Shown here: positions 24,062 through 33,128 of the stretch, piece after piece
How positions within the stretch are numbered: position 1 is the stretch's first letter
How the letters are laid out: every line of letters begins with the position of its first letter
NCBI GenBank assembly: GCA_005885555.1
Contig: VAWN01000092.1
Coordinates: 1-59,311, forward strand
Direction of reading: 5' to 3'
DNA length: 59,311 bases
Origin: Actinomycetota bacterium
GTDB taxonomy: Bacteria; Actinomycetota; Actinomycetes; Mycobacteriales; Micromonosporaceae
Made by a program: the position numbers and the translations under genes
Notes under the pieces: model-generated
Told to the model about the DNA's origin: nothing
Seen by the model: only the letters and a program-made list of their open reading frames with translations
Database searches by the model: none

Positions 24062-24829
24062 TCAGGCCTCGCCCGGCCAGGGCGGCGGGAACGCGTCCAC
24101 CGGCCAGGGCGGTGGCGGACCCGGTACCCCGTCCAGGCGCAGCCGTCCCGGGTCGGCCCGCCCGTACAGCCGCGCGGTGAACCAGCCCGGCGCGCGGCTG
24201 CGGAACAGCTCCGGCTCCAGCGCCCCGGCGCCGGCCGGTACCACGCCGTCGAGCTGGCCGGGCAGGTCGGTCAGGTTGCGCCAGTGGACCAGCTCCGGCT
24301 CGTCCGGCCAGGAGCCGACCACGACCGACGCGCTCACCGCGCGGTGCTCCAGGGCTTCCAGGCTCAGCGCGGTGTGGTTGAGGGTGCCCAGGTCGGCGCG
24401 GCACACCACGACCACCGGGCAGCGCAGCGCGACCGCCAGCTGCGCGACGGTCCAGCCGCCTTCACCCATCGGTACCAGCAGCCCGCCGGCCCCTTCGACG
24501 AGCACCAGGTCGTAGTTGCCCGCGGTGACCCGGACCGCCTCGATCACGTCACCGATCGCCAGGGGTACCACGCCGGCCTCCTCGGCGGCCGCCAGCGGCG
24601 CCAGGGCATCGGGGTAGCTGACCAGGCTACGGGCGGCGGCCGGCCCGGCGAGCCGGATCACGGCCTCGATGTCGGACTCGATACCGGCGTCCGGCGGGAT
24701 ACCCGATTCGGCCGGCTTGATGACCGCGACCCGGTACCCGCGTGCTCCGGCCGTGGCCGCGATCCCGGCGGCCACCACGGTCTTCCCGACCCCGGTGTCG
24801 GTACCAGAGATGATCCACACGTCGCTCAC
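24062..24829 (-). CDS. bioD: Dethiobiotin synthase
   Basis: A 255-residue ATP-dependent enzyme closing the ureido ring of dethiobiotin. The N-terminal P-loop is SGTDTGVGKTVVAAG, followed by VAVIKPAESG; the second signature VLVEGAGGLLVPMGE is present. The GTG start overlaps the bioF stop (GTGA), so the genes are coupled. The tail after about residue 225 is Pro-rich and longer than usual. Confidence 0.93.
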   Translation of the reverse strand: MSDVWIISGTDTGVGKTVVAAGIAATAGARGYRVAVIKPAESGIPPDAGIESDIEAVIRLAGPAAARSLVSYPDALAPLAAAEEAGVVPLAIGDVIEAVRVTAGNYDLVLVEGAGGLLVPMGEGGWTVAQLAVALRCPVVVVCRADLGTLNHTALSLEALEHRAVSASVVVGSWPDEPELVHWRNLTDLPGQLDGVVPAGAGALEPELFRSRAPGWFTARLYGRADPGRLRLDGVPGPPPPWPVDAFPPPWPGEA

Positions 24830-25968
24830 GGTGCGCACCGGCCGATGACGTCGAGGGCACGTTCGAAGTCCGGCCGGGGTACCCCGACGTTGACGGTCAG
24901 CCGCAGCCGCGACCGCTGGTCCGGGGTGGACGGCGGGCGGAAACAGCCGACCGCGACGCCGCGCTCCCGGCACGCCGCCGCCCAGGCGACCGCCGCCTGC
25001 GGCCCGGGTGCGGTCACCGAGACCACGCCGGCGTCCGGCTCGGACACCTCGTGCGCGATCAGCCGCTTGCCGACCAGGGCGGCCCGCTCGTGCAGCTCGG
25101 CGCGCAGGTCGTCGCCGGACCGGATCAGCTCCAGGGCGGCCAGCGCACCCGCGGCCACCGGCGGCGGCAGACCGGTGTCGTAGATGAACGTGCGGCCGGT
25201 GTCGACCAGGTCCGCGACCAGTTCCCGTGGGCCGGCCACCGCTCCCCCGGCCGCCCCGAACGACTTGGACAGCGTCATGGTGACCACGACGTCCGGCTGC
25301 CCGGCGAGGCCGGCCGCGGCCACGCCGCCCGCGCCGGACGGCCCGAGTACCCCGACCGCGTGCGCGTCGTCGACCAGCAGCAGCGCGCCGTACCGCCGGC
25401 AGGCCGCGTGGAGGTCGGCGAGCGGAGCCAGGTCGCCGTCGACGGAGAACACCGACTCGGTCACCACGACGGCGGGCCGGTCGCCGCGCCCGCGCAGGGC
25501 GGCCACGACGGCGTCCACCGACCGGTGCGGCGTCACGGTGACCTCCGCGCGGGAGATCCGGCAGCCGTCGATCAGCGAGGCGTGGTTGTGCGCGTCGGAG
25601 ACGAGCAGGGTACCGGGCTCGGTCACGGCCCGGATCGCGCCGAGGTTGGCCAGGTAGCCGGAGGAATAGACGAGGGCCGCGCCGGCGCCGAGCAGGCGCG
25701 CGATCCCGGACTCCAGGTCGGCGTGCACCTGCGTCGTGCCGCGCACCAGGCGGGAACCGGTCGCCCCGAGGCCGTACCCGTCAAGTGCGGCGGCCGCCGC
25801 GGCCAACACGGCCGGATGCCGGGAAAGTCCGAGATAGTCGTTGCCGGCGAGATCGATGACGTGGTCGCCGGTACCCCTGGGGTGTAATGCGCGGCGCAAC
25901 CCCGCACGGGCCCGCAGGTCCGCCTTGTGCGCCAGCCGCGCGAGCCACTCCCCGGGAGCCTCGACCAC
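24826..25968 (-). CDS. bioF: 8-amino-7-oxononanoate synthase
   Basis: A 380-residue PLP enzyme condensing pimeloyl thioester with alanine. Visible are LAGNDYLGLSRHPAV, GATGSRLVRG, SDAHNHASLIDG, VDDAHAVGVLG and the PLP Lys in MTLSKSFGAAGG. GTG start at 25968. It forms an overlapping pair with bioD and is divergent from bioB across 35 bp. No bioA is in the window. Confidence 0.94.
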   Translation of the reverse strand: MVEAPGEWLARLAHKADLRARAGLRRALHPRGTGDHVIDLAGNDYLGLSRHPAVLAAAAAALDGYGLGATGSRLVRGTTQVHADLESGIARLLGAGAALVYSSGYLANLGAIRAVTEPGTLLVSDAHNHASLIDGCRISRAEVTVTPHRSVDAVVAALRGRGDRPAVVVTESVFSVDGDLAPLADLHAACRRYGALLLVDDAHAVGVLGPSGAGGVAAAGLAGQPDVVVTMTLSKSFGAAGGAVAGPRELVADLVDTGRTFIYDTGLPPPVAAGALAALELIRSGDDLRAELHERAALVGKRLIAHEVSEPDAGVVSVTAPGPQAAVAWAAACRERGVAVGCFRPPSTPDQRSRLRLTVNVGVPRPDFERALDVIGRCAP

Positions 25969-26003
25969 GTCCCACCTCCGACTGAACTTGTAGGGTACGG
26001 ACC

Positions 26004-27011
26004 ATGCCGTCGCTGTCCGACTCCGCCCTGGCCACCGCTGCCGCCCGCGCCCTGGAGACCGGCACCGGGCTGGCCGAGCCCGACGTGCTCGCCGTCCTCC
26101 GGCTGCCCGACGAGGAGCTGCCCGCCGCCCTGGAACTGGCCCACCAGGTGCGGATGCGCTGGTGCGGACCGGAGGTCGAGGTCGAGGGCATCGTCTCGGT
26201 CAAGACCGGCGGCTGCCCGGAGGACTGCCACTTCTGCTCGCAGTCCGGCCTGTTCACCTCGCCGGTGCGCGCGGTCTGGCTGGACATCCCGGCGCTGGTC
26301 GAGGCGGCCCGGCAGACGGCGGCCACCGGGGCGACCGAGTTCTGCATCGTGGCCGCCGTGCGCGGGCCGGACGCGCGGCTGATGGCGCAGCTGCGGGACG
26401 GGGTCGCGGCGATCCGCGCCGAGGTCGACATCAACATCGCCGCATCGCTGGGCATGCTCACCCGGGCGCAGGTGGACGAGCTGGTGGCGCTGGGCATCCA
26501 CCGGTACAACCACAACCTGGAGACGGCGCGGTCCTTCTTCCCGCAGGTGGTCACCACGCACACCTGGGACGAGCGGTTCGACACGCTGCGCATGGTGCGC
26601 GACTCCGGGATGGAGGTCTGCTGCGGCGGCATCCTCGGGCTGGGCGAGAGCCTGGAGCAGCGCGCCGAGTTCGCCGTCCAGCTCGCCGCCCTCGCGCCGG
26701 ACGAGGTGCCGCTGAACTTCCTCAACCCGCGTCCGGGTACCCCGCTGGGCGAGGCCGCGCTGGTGGACCCGCGCGACGCGCTGCGGGCGATCGCGGCGTT
26801 CCGGTTGGCGCTGCCGCGCACGATCCTGCGGTACGCGGGTGGGCGGGAGATCACGCTCGGCGACCTGGGTACCCGCGACGGCCTGCTCGGCGGGATCAAC
26901 GCGGTGATCGTCGGCAACTACCTGACCACGCTGGGTCGGTCGCCGGCGGACGACCTCGCGCTGCTCGACGACCTGAAGATGCCGGTGAAGGCGCTGTCGG
27001 CGACGCTGTGA
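26004..27011 (+). CDS. bioB: Biotin synthase
   Basis: A 335-residue radical SAM enzyme that inserts sulfur into dethiobiotin. The radical cluster motif is [15 protein letters not shown]; further family blocks are [42 protein letters not shown] and [18 protein letters not shown] at 26004; little Shine-Dalgarno signal is visible. The stop overlaps the next start as GTGA. Confidence 0.95.
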   Translation: MPSLSDSALATAAARALETGTGLAEPDVLAVLRLPDEELPAALELAHQVRMRWCGPEVEVEGIVSVKTGGCPEDCHFCSQSGLFTSPVRAVWLDIPALVEAARQTAATGATEFCIVAAVRGPDARLMAQLRDGVAAIRAEVDINIAASLGMLTRAQVDELVALGIHRYNHNLETARSFFPQVVTTHTWDERFDTLRMVRDSGMEVCCGGILGLGESLEQRAEFAVQLAALAPDEVPLNFLNPRPGTPLGEAALVDPRDALRAIAAFRLALPRTILRYAGGREITLGDLGTRDGLLGGINAVIVGNYLTTLGRSPADDLALLDDLKMPVKALSATL

Positions 27012-27289
27012 CCGGGCCCGGCTCTCGCGATCTTGGACGTTTGCACCCCCTGGAGGGGGCGCAGGCGTCCAAGATCGCCGCGTTCTGCGACCGTTGCGGC
27101 GGCGACCTGACCGCGGCCGACCTGACCGCGGCCGACCTGACCGGGGCCGACCCGCATAGCGCGTGCCGGAGCGCGCGCGCCCTGGAGCCGCCCCGGTTCT
27201 GCCCGTACTGCCGGCGGCGGATGAAGGTACAGGTGCTGCCGGCCGGCTGGCGCGCGGTCTGTACGGAGCACGGCGAGCGAAGTTCCTGA
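27008..27289 (+). CDS. bsaP: Biotin synthase auxiliary protein BsaP with repeat-derived N-terminus
   Basis: A 93-residue protein whose C-terminal two thirds match BsaP, the small iron-sulfur protein needed by actinobacterial Bio[31 protein letters not shown] and [11 protein letters not shown]. The GTG at 27008 overlaps the bioB stop by four bases. Codons 7-24 are encoded by a dispersed palindromic element (27027-27078), giving an extra segment [18 protein letters not shown] before the first Cys pair. A threefold ADLT repeat follows the first Cys pair (residues about 38-49). Confidence 0.85.
   Translation: MTGPGSRDLGRLHPLEGAQASKIAAFCDRCGGDLTAADLTAADLTGADPHSACRSARALEPPRFCPYCRRRMKVQVLPAGWRAVCTEHGERSS
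27027..27078. repeat. Dispersed palindromic element, copy 1 (inside bsaP)
   Basis: Perfect 13-bp arms GCGATCTTGGACG and CGTCCAAGATCGC enclose 26 bases with further pairing (TGC/GCA and CCCCCT/AGGGGG). The GATCTTGGA...TCCAAGATC core recurs at 38218 and 52359. This copy is read through in frame as part of bsaP. Confidence 0.85.
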
Positions 27290-27337
27290 GACCTCGCTCA
27301 CCTTGCGTTCAAGCCTCTGAACAGGCCAGATTGAGGC

Positions 27338-28882
27338 ATGACCCTGCGACTGTCCCCCGGCACCGACTGGGCGGCGACGTTCGACCGTGCGGTGACCCTC
27401 GCCCCTGAAGGGTTCGCCGACGACCGGCTGCGCAACCTCGTCGAAGGTGCCTGGCTCGACTCCGGTACCCCGACGCCGTTGCGTACCCCGGTCGACGGCA
27501 CGGTACTGGCGCAGTTGCCGCGGCTGGACGCGGAGACCGCGAGCCGGGCCGTCGGGTACGCCGCGAACGAGCACCGCGCCTGGGCGGTCACCCCGCTGCC
27601 CGAGCGGATCGCCCGCGTCGAGGCGGCCATCGACGCGCTGACCGAGGCGCGTGACCTGCTCGCCCTGGTACTCGTCTGGGAGATCGGCAAGCCGTGGCGG
27701 CTGGCCTGCGCCGACGTGGACCGGGCGCTGGACGGGGCCCGCTGGTACGTGACGCAGATCGAGCGCCAGGTCGCCGGCCGGGAGCCGCTGCCCGGCCCGG
27801 TCTCCAACATCGCCTCGTGGAACTACCCGATGAGCGTGCTGGTGCACGCGGAACTGGTACAGCTGCTGGCCGGCAACGCGGTCATCGCGAAGACGCCGAC
27901 GCAGGGCGGCGCGGTCTGCCTGACCGTCGCGCACGCGCTGATGCGCCGCGCCGGCCTGCCGGTGACCCTGGTGTCCGGCTCCGGGGAGGAGCTTTCCGAG
28001 GTACTGGTCCGGGCACCCGAGATCGGCGCGGTGGCCTTCGTCGGCGGCCGGTCCAACGGTGGCAAGGTCGCCGCCGCGCTGCTCGACACCGACAAGCGCC
28101 ACATGATCGAGCAGGAGGGGCTCAACGCGTGGGGCGTCTGGGAGTTCTCCCAGTGGGACCTGCTGGCCGGGCACATCCGCAAGGGCTTCGAGTACGGCAA
28201 GCAGCGGTGCACCGCGTACCCGCGCTTCGTGGTGCAGCGTGACCTGGTCGACAAGTTCTTCGACGTGTACCTGCCGGTGGTCAAGTCGATCCGGTTCGGC
28301 CACCCGCTCGCCGTCGCCGACGACGCGGATCCCCTGCCGGAACTGGACTTCGGGCCGCTGATCAGCGCCGCCAAGGCCACCGAGCTGACGCGCAAGATCG
28401 AGGAGTCGGTACGGCACGGCGCGATCCCGCTGCACCGCGGCAGCCTCGCCGACGCGGTCGGTTTCCTCGACGGGCAGGACACCTCGGCATACCTCCCGCC
28501 GGCCGCGCTGCTCGCCCCGCCCGGCCGGTCGCAGCTCATGCACGCCGAGCCGTTCGGGCCGGTGGACACGATCGTGGTCGTGGACACCGTCGAGGAACTA
28601 CTCGCCGCCATGAACGCCTCCAACGGCGCGCTCGTCGCGAGCCTCGCCTGCGACGATCCCGAGCTGGCCGGCAAGCTCGCCGAGCAGTTGCACGCGTTCA
28701 AGGTCGGCATCAACAAGCCGCGCTCGCGGGGCGACCGGGAGGAGCCGTTCGGCGGTCGGGGCGCCTCGTGGAAGGGCGCTTTCGTCGGCGGCGACCTGCT
28801 CGTCGAGGCGGTCACCACGGGCGACGGCGACGAGCGGCTGTTCGGCAACTTCCCGGAGTACAGCCGGTACCCGATCACCTGA
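27338..28882 (+). CDS. Aldehyde dehydrogenase family protein
   Basis: A 514-residue NAD(P)-dependent dehydrogenase. The nucleotide-binding and active-site landmarks are NIASWNYPMSV, GNAVIAKTP, FVGGRSNGGKV, the general base Glu in IEQEGLNAWGV, and catalytic Cys291 in YGKQRCTAYP. The C-terminal EPFGPVDTIVVVD block is normal. The active-site surroundings differ from classical ALDHs (EQEGLN in place of ELGG), so the substrate is uncertain. Preceded by bsaP without an obvious link. Confidence 0.88.
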   Translation: MTLRLSPGTDWAATFDRAVTLAPEGFADDRLRNLVEGAWLDSGTPTPLRTPVDGTVLAQLPRLDAETASRAVGYAANEHRAWAVTPLPERIARVEAAIDALTEARDLLALVLVWEIGKPWRLACADVDRALDGARWYVTQIERQVAGREPLPGPVSNIASWNYPMSVLVHAELVQLLAGNAVIAKTPTQGGAVCLTVAHALMRRAGLPVTLVSGSGEELSEVLVRAPEIGAVAFVGGRSNGGKVAAALLDTDKRHMIEQEGLNAWGVWEFSQWDLLAGHIRKGFEYGKQRCTAYPRFVVQRDLVDKFFDVYLPVVKSIRFGHPLAVADDADPLPELDFGPLISAAKATELTRKIEESVRHGAIPLHRGSLADAVGFLDGQDTSAYLPPAALLAPPGRSQLMHAEPFGPVDTIVVVDTVEELLAAMNASNGALVASLACDDPELAGKLAEQLHAFKVGINKPRSRGDREEPFGGRGASWKGAFVGGDLLVEAVTTGDGDERLFGNFPEYSRYPIT

Positions 28883-28939
28883 TCCGCGACCCGCCGGGGC
28901 CGGGTAGCCTGTGCGGCGCCCGCATCCCGGAGGTGAGTG

Positions 28940-29464
28940 ATGGCGCTGGTGAGGCGCACGGACTACGTCGCAGCGGCCACCGGGCCGATCCAGTCGCCGC
29001 CGGGCGGTGCCGACGCGCCGCCGACCTCGCTGAACACCGCGCTGCCCGCATGGGCGGCCAACGCGCAGGCCGCGGCCGTCGCGTCCAAGGGCGCCGGCAT
29101 CGGTACCGTGGCCGCCGGCTTCCTGCTCGTCGCGCTCGGCGGCGCCGTGGCGTGGGTACTGCAGCGCTACGGTACCCATGCCGACCCGTTCAAGATCGGT
29201 AGCCCGACCTCGGCCTACGCCGGCGTCGTGGTGTTCGCCGGTGCCGTCGAGCGCTTCCTCGAACCGTTCGCGCACTGGCTGCCCGGCGGCCGGGCGCGCG
29301 ACGCCTACGAGGCGACCGTCGCCGCGCTGTCCAACGGTCACCCGGGCGTGTCGCTGGGTGCCGTGGCGACCGCGAAGGCGCGGATGGACCGCGCGCAGGC
29401 CAACCGGACCGGTACCAAGCCGCTGCACGACCTCATCACCCGCGCCCAGGACCGGAAGGGGTAG
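28940..29464 (+). CDS. Small membrane protein of unknown function
   Basis: A 174-residue protein with a Pro-rich N-terminus, a first membrane span (GIGTVAAGFLLVALGGAVAWVL), a second hydrophobic stretch (SAYAGVVVFAGAVERFLEPF) and a charged Ala-rich C-terminal helix. No family recognised. GGAGGTGA lies 5 bp before the ATG at 28940; a GTG three bases earlier is possible. The polysaccharide deacetylase starts one base after its stop. Confidence 0.75.
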   Translation: MALVRRTDYVAAATGPIQSPPGGADAPPTSLNTALPAWAANAQAAAVASKGAGIGTVAAGFLLVALGGAVAWVLQRYGTHADPFKIGSPTSAYAGVVVFAGAVERFLEPFAHWLPGGRARDAYEATVAALSNGHPGVSLGAVATAKARMDRAQANRTGTKPLHDLITRAQDRKG

Positions 29465-29465
29465 C

Positions 29466-30215
29466 GTGCCGCTCCCCGTCCTCATGTACCACTCGGTGTC
29501 CACAGTGGACGGACGGCTGCGCGGTCTCGCGGTACCGCCGCGGCGGCTGCGCGAACAGCTCGACGCGCTCGCGGCTGCCGGGTACGCGCTCGTCGGGTTG
29601 ACGGAAGCGTTGCGGCGCAACGGAACCCAGACGGTCGCGGTGACGTTCGACGACGGGTACGTGGACTTCCTCGAAGGGCTCGACGTGCTGCGCGCGGTCG
29701 GTGCGACGGCGACGCTGTACGTCAACCCGGGACACGTGGGCACCCGGATGGCGCTGGGGCCGCTGCTGTCCTGGGACCAGATCCGCGACGTCGCCGGCGC
29801 CGGTGTCGAGATCGGCAACCACAGCCTGGTGCACCATCCGCTGGATGTGCTGCCGGAAGCCTTGCTGGACAAGGAGATCCGGGAGAGCACCGAGCGACTG
29901 GCGGACGAGCTGGGCGGGCCGGCGCGGTCCTTCGCGTACCCGCACGGGTACCACAGCGCGCGGGTACGGGCGGCGGTCGCGCGGTACGGGTACGACAACG
30001 CGTGCGAGGTCGGACGGCGGCTGTACCGGACCGGGGCCGGGCGGTTCGCGGTACCCCGGTTGCAGGTGACGCCGGACCACGACGGCGCCGCTACCGTCGC
30101 GTTGACCCGCACCGGCGGCCCGCCGCTGGTACCCGCGGCGAAGCGTGCCGCGCAGCCGGCGTGGCGGGCGGTGCGCTGGGCCGCGCTGCGCGGCCTGCAC
30201 CGGACGCTGGCCTGA
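29466..30215 (+). CDS. Polysaccharide deacetylase (CE4, NodB-type)
   Basis: A 249-residue NodB-homology enzyme: LMYHSVSTVDG at the N-terminus, AVTFDDGYVDF (catalytic Asp pair), IGNHSLVHHPLD (the HSxxHH metal motif) and SFAYPHGYHSARV. There is no signal peptide, so it is cytoplasmic or released by another route. Likely substrates are N-acetylated glycans. The GTG start follows the preceding stop by one base. Confidence 0.88.
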   Translation: MPLPVLMYHSVSTVDGRLRGLAVPPRRLREQLDALAAAGYALVGLTEALRRNGTQTVAVTFDDGYVDFLEGLDVLRAVGATATLYVNPGHVGTRMALGPLLSWDQIRDVAGAGVEIGNHSLVHHPLDVLPEALLDKEIRESTERLADELGGPARSFAYPHGYHSARVRAAVARYGYDNACEVGRRLYRTGAGRFAVPRLQVTPDHDGAATVALTRTGGPPLVPAAKRAAQPAWRAVRWAALRGLHRTLA

Positions 30216-30257
30216 GGGCCGATGGCATTCCGCGCCGCGGGTCGATAACGTCCGCGT

Positions 30258-30911
30258 ATGACCGGCGCCCGGCTGGCCCTGACCGCGGCGTTCCTGGCCT
30301 GGCTGCTCGCCGTGCCGCTGTACGTCGTCACGCAGTTCGTGGCGACGGTCGCGCACGAGGGCGGGCACGCGCTCGTCGCGACCGTGCTGTTCCAGAAGGT
30401 CCGGTCGATCCGGCTGTACCGCAACGCGGGCGGCGGGACCGACGCCGGTGAACCGCCCTGGCTGTTCGCCATCTTCATCGGGATGGCCGGATATCTGGGA
30501 CCGTCGACGTTCGGCCTGCTCGCCGTCGCGCTGCTGATCCGCGGCCTGAACGACGCGGTGCTGTGGGCGAGCATCGGGTTCCTGCTGCTGATGCTCGTCG
30601 TGGTGCGCGGGCCGTTCGGGTGGTTCATCGTGCCGGCGCTGATCGCGGCCATCTTCTGGATCGCGACGAAGGTGCCGCAACCCAACCGGCTGCTGCTCAC
30701 CCACGTCTGGGTGTGGCTGCTGCTCATCGTGCCGGTCGAGGACATGCTCGTGTACCTGCGCCAGCGGCTCTACCGCAGGCCGACCGCCGACACCGCGCGG
30801 ATGCAGCGGCTGACGCTGCTACCGAGTGCGCTGTGGGCGGTGATCCTGCTCGGCGGCACCGTCGCCGCGCTCGTCTACGGCGGCGACCTGCTGCTGCACC
30901 GCACCCGTTGA
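30258..30911 (+). CDS. M50-like membrane metallopeptidase
   Basis: A 217-residue membrane protein with the zinc motif AHEGGHALVA (HExxH) in an early span and about five hydrophobic segments (FAIFIGMAGYLGPSTFGLL, ASIGFLLLMLVVV, FIVPALIAAIFWIA, VWVWLLLIVPVED). This is the layout of M50B-like proteins in actinomycetes. Substrate unknown. Its last 93 bases overlap the end of the converging glycosyltransferase gene. Confidence 0.82.
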   Translation: MTGARLALTAAFLAWLLAVPLYVVTQFVATVAHEGGHALVATVLFQKVRSIRLYRNAGGGTDAGEPPWLFAIFIGMAGYLGPSTFGLLAVALLIRGLNDAVLWASIGFLLLMLVVVRGPFGWFIVPALIAAIFWIATKVPQPNRLLLTHVWVWLLLIVPVEDMLVYLRQRLYRRPTADTARMQRLTLLPSALWAVILLGGTVAALVYGGDLLLHRTR

Positions 30912-32150
30912 CGCGCGCCGCCGGCCGGCGAGGTACGCACGTGGACCGCGCAGCATGCCGCGCCGGTTGGCCGACATCAACTCGGGCGGGAAGTCCGGCC
31001 CCAGCGTCTCGTTGCGCACGCTGTCCGGCCGGACGAGATCACCGAGCGCCGTGGGTACCAGGCGCAGCAGGCCGAACAGCACCGCCGGCTGGCGCAGCAC
31101 CAGGGCGGTGTACGCGGCGGTGAGCCCGGTGCCGTACCCGACCAGCTGCGCGCGCAACCCGTCCAGCTCGCGCCGGTGGTGGTGGCGGACGAGCGCGCTG
31201 GGCTGGTACACGATCGTGCCGCCGGCGCGCAGTACCCGCATGAACATGTGCGTGTCCTCCGACGCCAGCGCCGGGGTACCGGCACCCAGCGCCGGATCGA
31301 AGCCGCCGAGCCGCGCGACGACCCTCGGCCGGAACGTCATGTTGGCGCCGGTGCCGAAGTTGGGCAACGGGTACAGCGGGTTGACCGTGTCCCTGGTGAA
31401 CACCGCCGGGGTGAACCCGCGTCCCTTGCTGTGCCCGCCGAACCGCTCGAACCACAGCTGCGCCTGGGTTTCCAGCTCGGCCGGGACCACGGTGCCGCAG
31501 ACCACGTCGGCCATCGGGTGCTCGTCCAGCGCGCGGGCGACCTCGGCCAGCCAGTGCCGGTCGGCGACCGTGTCGTCGTCGAGCCACGCGAGGATCTCGC
31601 CCGGCGTCGCGGCCACGGCGACGTTACGCGCGTTCGACAGTCCGGGTACCGGTGCGGCGAGGTAGTCGACGGGGCCGCGCTCGGCGGCTGCCCGTACCAC
31701 CCGGGCGGTGGCGTCGTCGTCCGGTGCGTTGTCGACGACGAGTACCCGGAACCTGGGGTACGCCTGGGCGAGCAGGCTGTCGAGGCAGGCGGTCAGCTGG
31801 GCCGGGCGGTTGCGGGTACAGACGACGGCCGTGATCGGCGGGGCCGACTCCAGCACCGCGCGGCGACGGGACAGGAACGGCGGCTCTGCCGGTACCGTCA
31901 CGCCGTGGGTGAGGGGCTGGCGCGGATCGCCGCCGGCGCGGGCGATCCGCTCGCGCACCGCGCGCCCGTAGTGCTCCTCGACGGCGGCGGCGAGCGCGGC
32001 GGCCGGCAGTCCGTCCGGCGGCAGGTCGACGGTGAGCGGGCCGAGCGGTTCGGTGAACAGCCGGACGAGCAACCAGGCGTCGGTGCCGGAACCGGCGGAA
32101 CCGAGGAACGGCAAGGGTTCCGTCAGCTCGACGTCGCGCACGAGCGTCAC
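30819..32150 (-). CDS. GT2 glycosyltransferase
   Basis: A 443-residue protein. An N-terminal extension of about 110 residues precedes a GT2 domain: ITAVVCTRNRPAQLTACLDS, VLVVDNAPDD, AWLDDDTVADRHWL (the DxD motif), NFGTGANMTFRP and ASEDTHMFMRVLRAGG. GTG at 32150 has AGGAGA five bases away; codons upstream are shadow. The last 31 codons overlap the converging protease gene and read as non-family sequence, so the ancestral stop may have been lost. Acceptor unknown; a second GT2 gene precedes it. Confidence 0.86.
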   Translation of the reverse strand: MTLVRDVELTEPLPFLGSAGSGTDAWLLVRLFTEPLGPLTVDLPPDGLPAAALAAAVEEHYGRAVRERIARAGGDPRQPLTHGVTVPAEPPFLSRRRAVLESAPPITAVVCTRNRPAQLTACLDSLLAQAYPRFRVLVVDNAPDDDATARVVRAAAERGPVDYLAAPVPGLSNARNVAVAATPGEILAWLDDDTVADRHWLAEVARALDEHPMADVVCGTVVPAELETQAQLWFERFGGHSKGRGFTPAVFTRDTVNPLYPLPNFGTGANMTFRPRVVARLGGFDPALGAGTPALASEDTHMFMRVLRAGGTIVYQPSALVRHHHRRELDGLRAQLVGYGTGLTAAYTALVLRQPAVLFGLLRLVPTALGDLVRPDSVRNETLGPDFPPELMSANRRGMLRGPRAYLAGRRRASTGAVQQQVAAVDERGDGAAEQDHRPQRTR

Positions 32151-32199
32151 CGGTATCTCCTGTTCGCGCCCCGGCGCGCTCTGGTGCGCCGCGCTCCGC

Positions 32200-33111
32200 T
32201 CACCGGACCACCGCCGTCTCGACGAGGCCGCCGTATGCGGCGGCGGCGGTGCCGACCAGGATCGCGGCGGCCCGCGCGGCACCGGCGCCCCGGCCGCGCA
32301 CCGCCTCGCCGAGCCCGCGGGCCACGCCGGCCGGCAGCGTGCGGCGCAGGTACGCCCGCTCCGAGTGCAGGCTCGTCGGGTTGCGGTGCAGGCGGGCCAG
32401 CGCCACCTTGCCGCGGCCCTCGTTGTAGCAGCGGATCAGGAAGTACCGCAGCGTCGCCTTGTCAGCCGGTACCGGATGGTCGATCAGCGCGTCCGGCACG
32501 TACATCCACCGGCCGCCGGACGCCTCGGTCATCCGCAGGCACAGGTCGGTGTCCTCGGGGCGGGACCGGTCACCGACCTTGCCGAAGCCGACCCGGAACC
32601 CGTCCACCTTCGCGAACACGTCGCGGCGCACCGCCATGCTGCCCGCCCACACGTTGCGCACCGGGGCGGTCGTCGTGGGCAGGCCGGTGTACGAGCCGCC
32701 CCAGGCCCAGAGGAACTCGTCGGGTACCCACCCGGGGCGGCCGGACCGCCACGCCGGCCGGATCGCGCCGCCGGTACCGCACACCGCCGGGTCGGCCAGC
32801 GGCGCGGTCAGCCCGGCGAGCCAGCCCGGATGCGCGTACCCGTCGTCGTCGAGCAGCGCCACGACCGGGGTGTCGAGGTGGAACACGCCGGTGTTGCGGT
32901 TGCCCGACACGCCCCGCTCGGGGCAGCCGTTGCGCAGCACGGTCACGCCGGACAGCTCGCGGCAGGCGCGCTGGTACAGCGGCTCGTTGTGGTCGACCAC
33001 GACGACGACCTCGGCCGGGGCGGGCCGCTGGGCCAGGGCCGAGCCGACCGCCACGGTGAGGCCGGCCCAGCGCTTCTCGTGGTGGCACGGTACGACGACG
33101 CCGACACGCAT
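32200..33111 (-). CDS. GT2 glycosyltransferase
   Basis: A 303-residue GT2 enzyme: VGVVVPCHHEKRWAGL, VVVVVDHNEPLYQRAC, VALLDDDGYAHPGWL (DxD), VWAGSMAVRRDVF and SRPEDTDLCLRM. The C-terminus may contact the membrane (AAILVGTAAAAYGGLVE). ATG at 33111; the longer open frame upstream overlaps the NOS gene. It lies 17 bp after the NOS stop and 49 bp before the second glycosyltransferase, so the three may be cotranscribed. Confidence 0.87.
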   Translation of the reverse strand: MRVGVVVPCHHEKRWAGLTVAVGSALAQRPAPAEVVVVVDHNEPLYQRACRELSGVTVLRNGCPERGVSGNRNTGVFHLDTPVVALLDDDGYAHPGWLAGLTAPLADPAVCGTGGAIRPAWRSGRPGWVPDEFLWAWGGSYTGLPTTTAPVRNVWAGSMAVRRDVFAKVDGFRVGFGKVGDRSRPEDTDLCLRMTEASGGRWMYVPDALIDHPVPADKATLRYFLIRCYNEGRGKVALARLHRNPTSLHSERAYLRRTLPAGVARGLGEAVRGRGAGAARAAAILVGTAAAAYGGLVETAVVR

Positions 33112-33128
33112 CGCCGGACCGTAGCAGG

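Noticed and set aside
25969-26003. Biotin-repressor operator between bioF and bioB
   Set aside because: The 35-bp gap has no palindrome matching the known BirA or BioQ sites.
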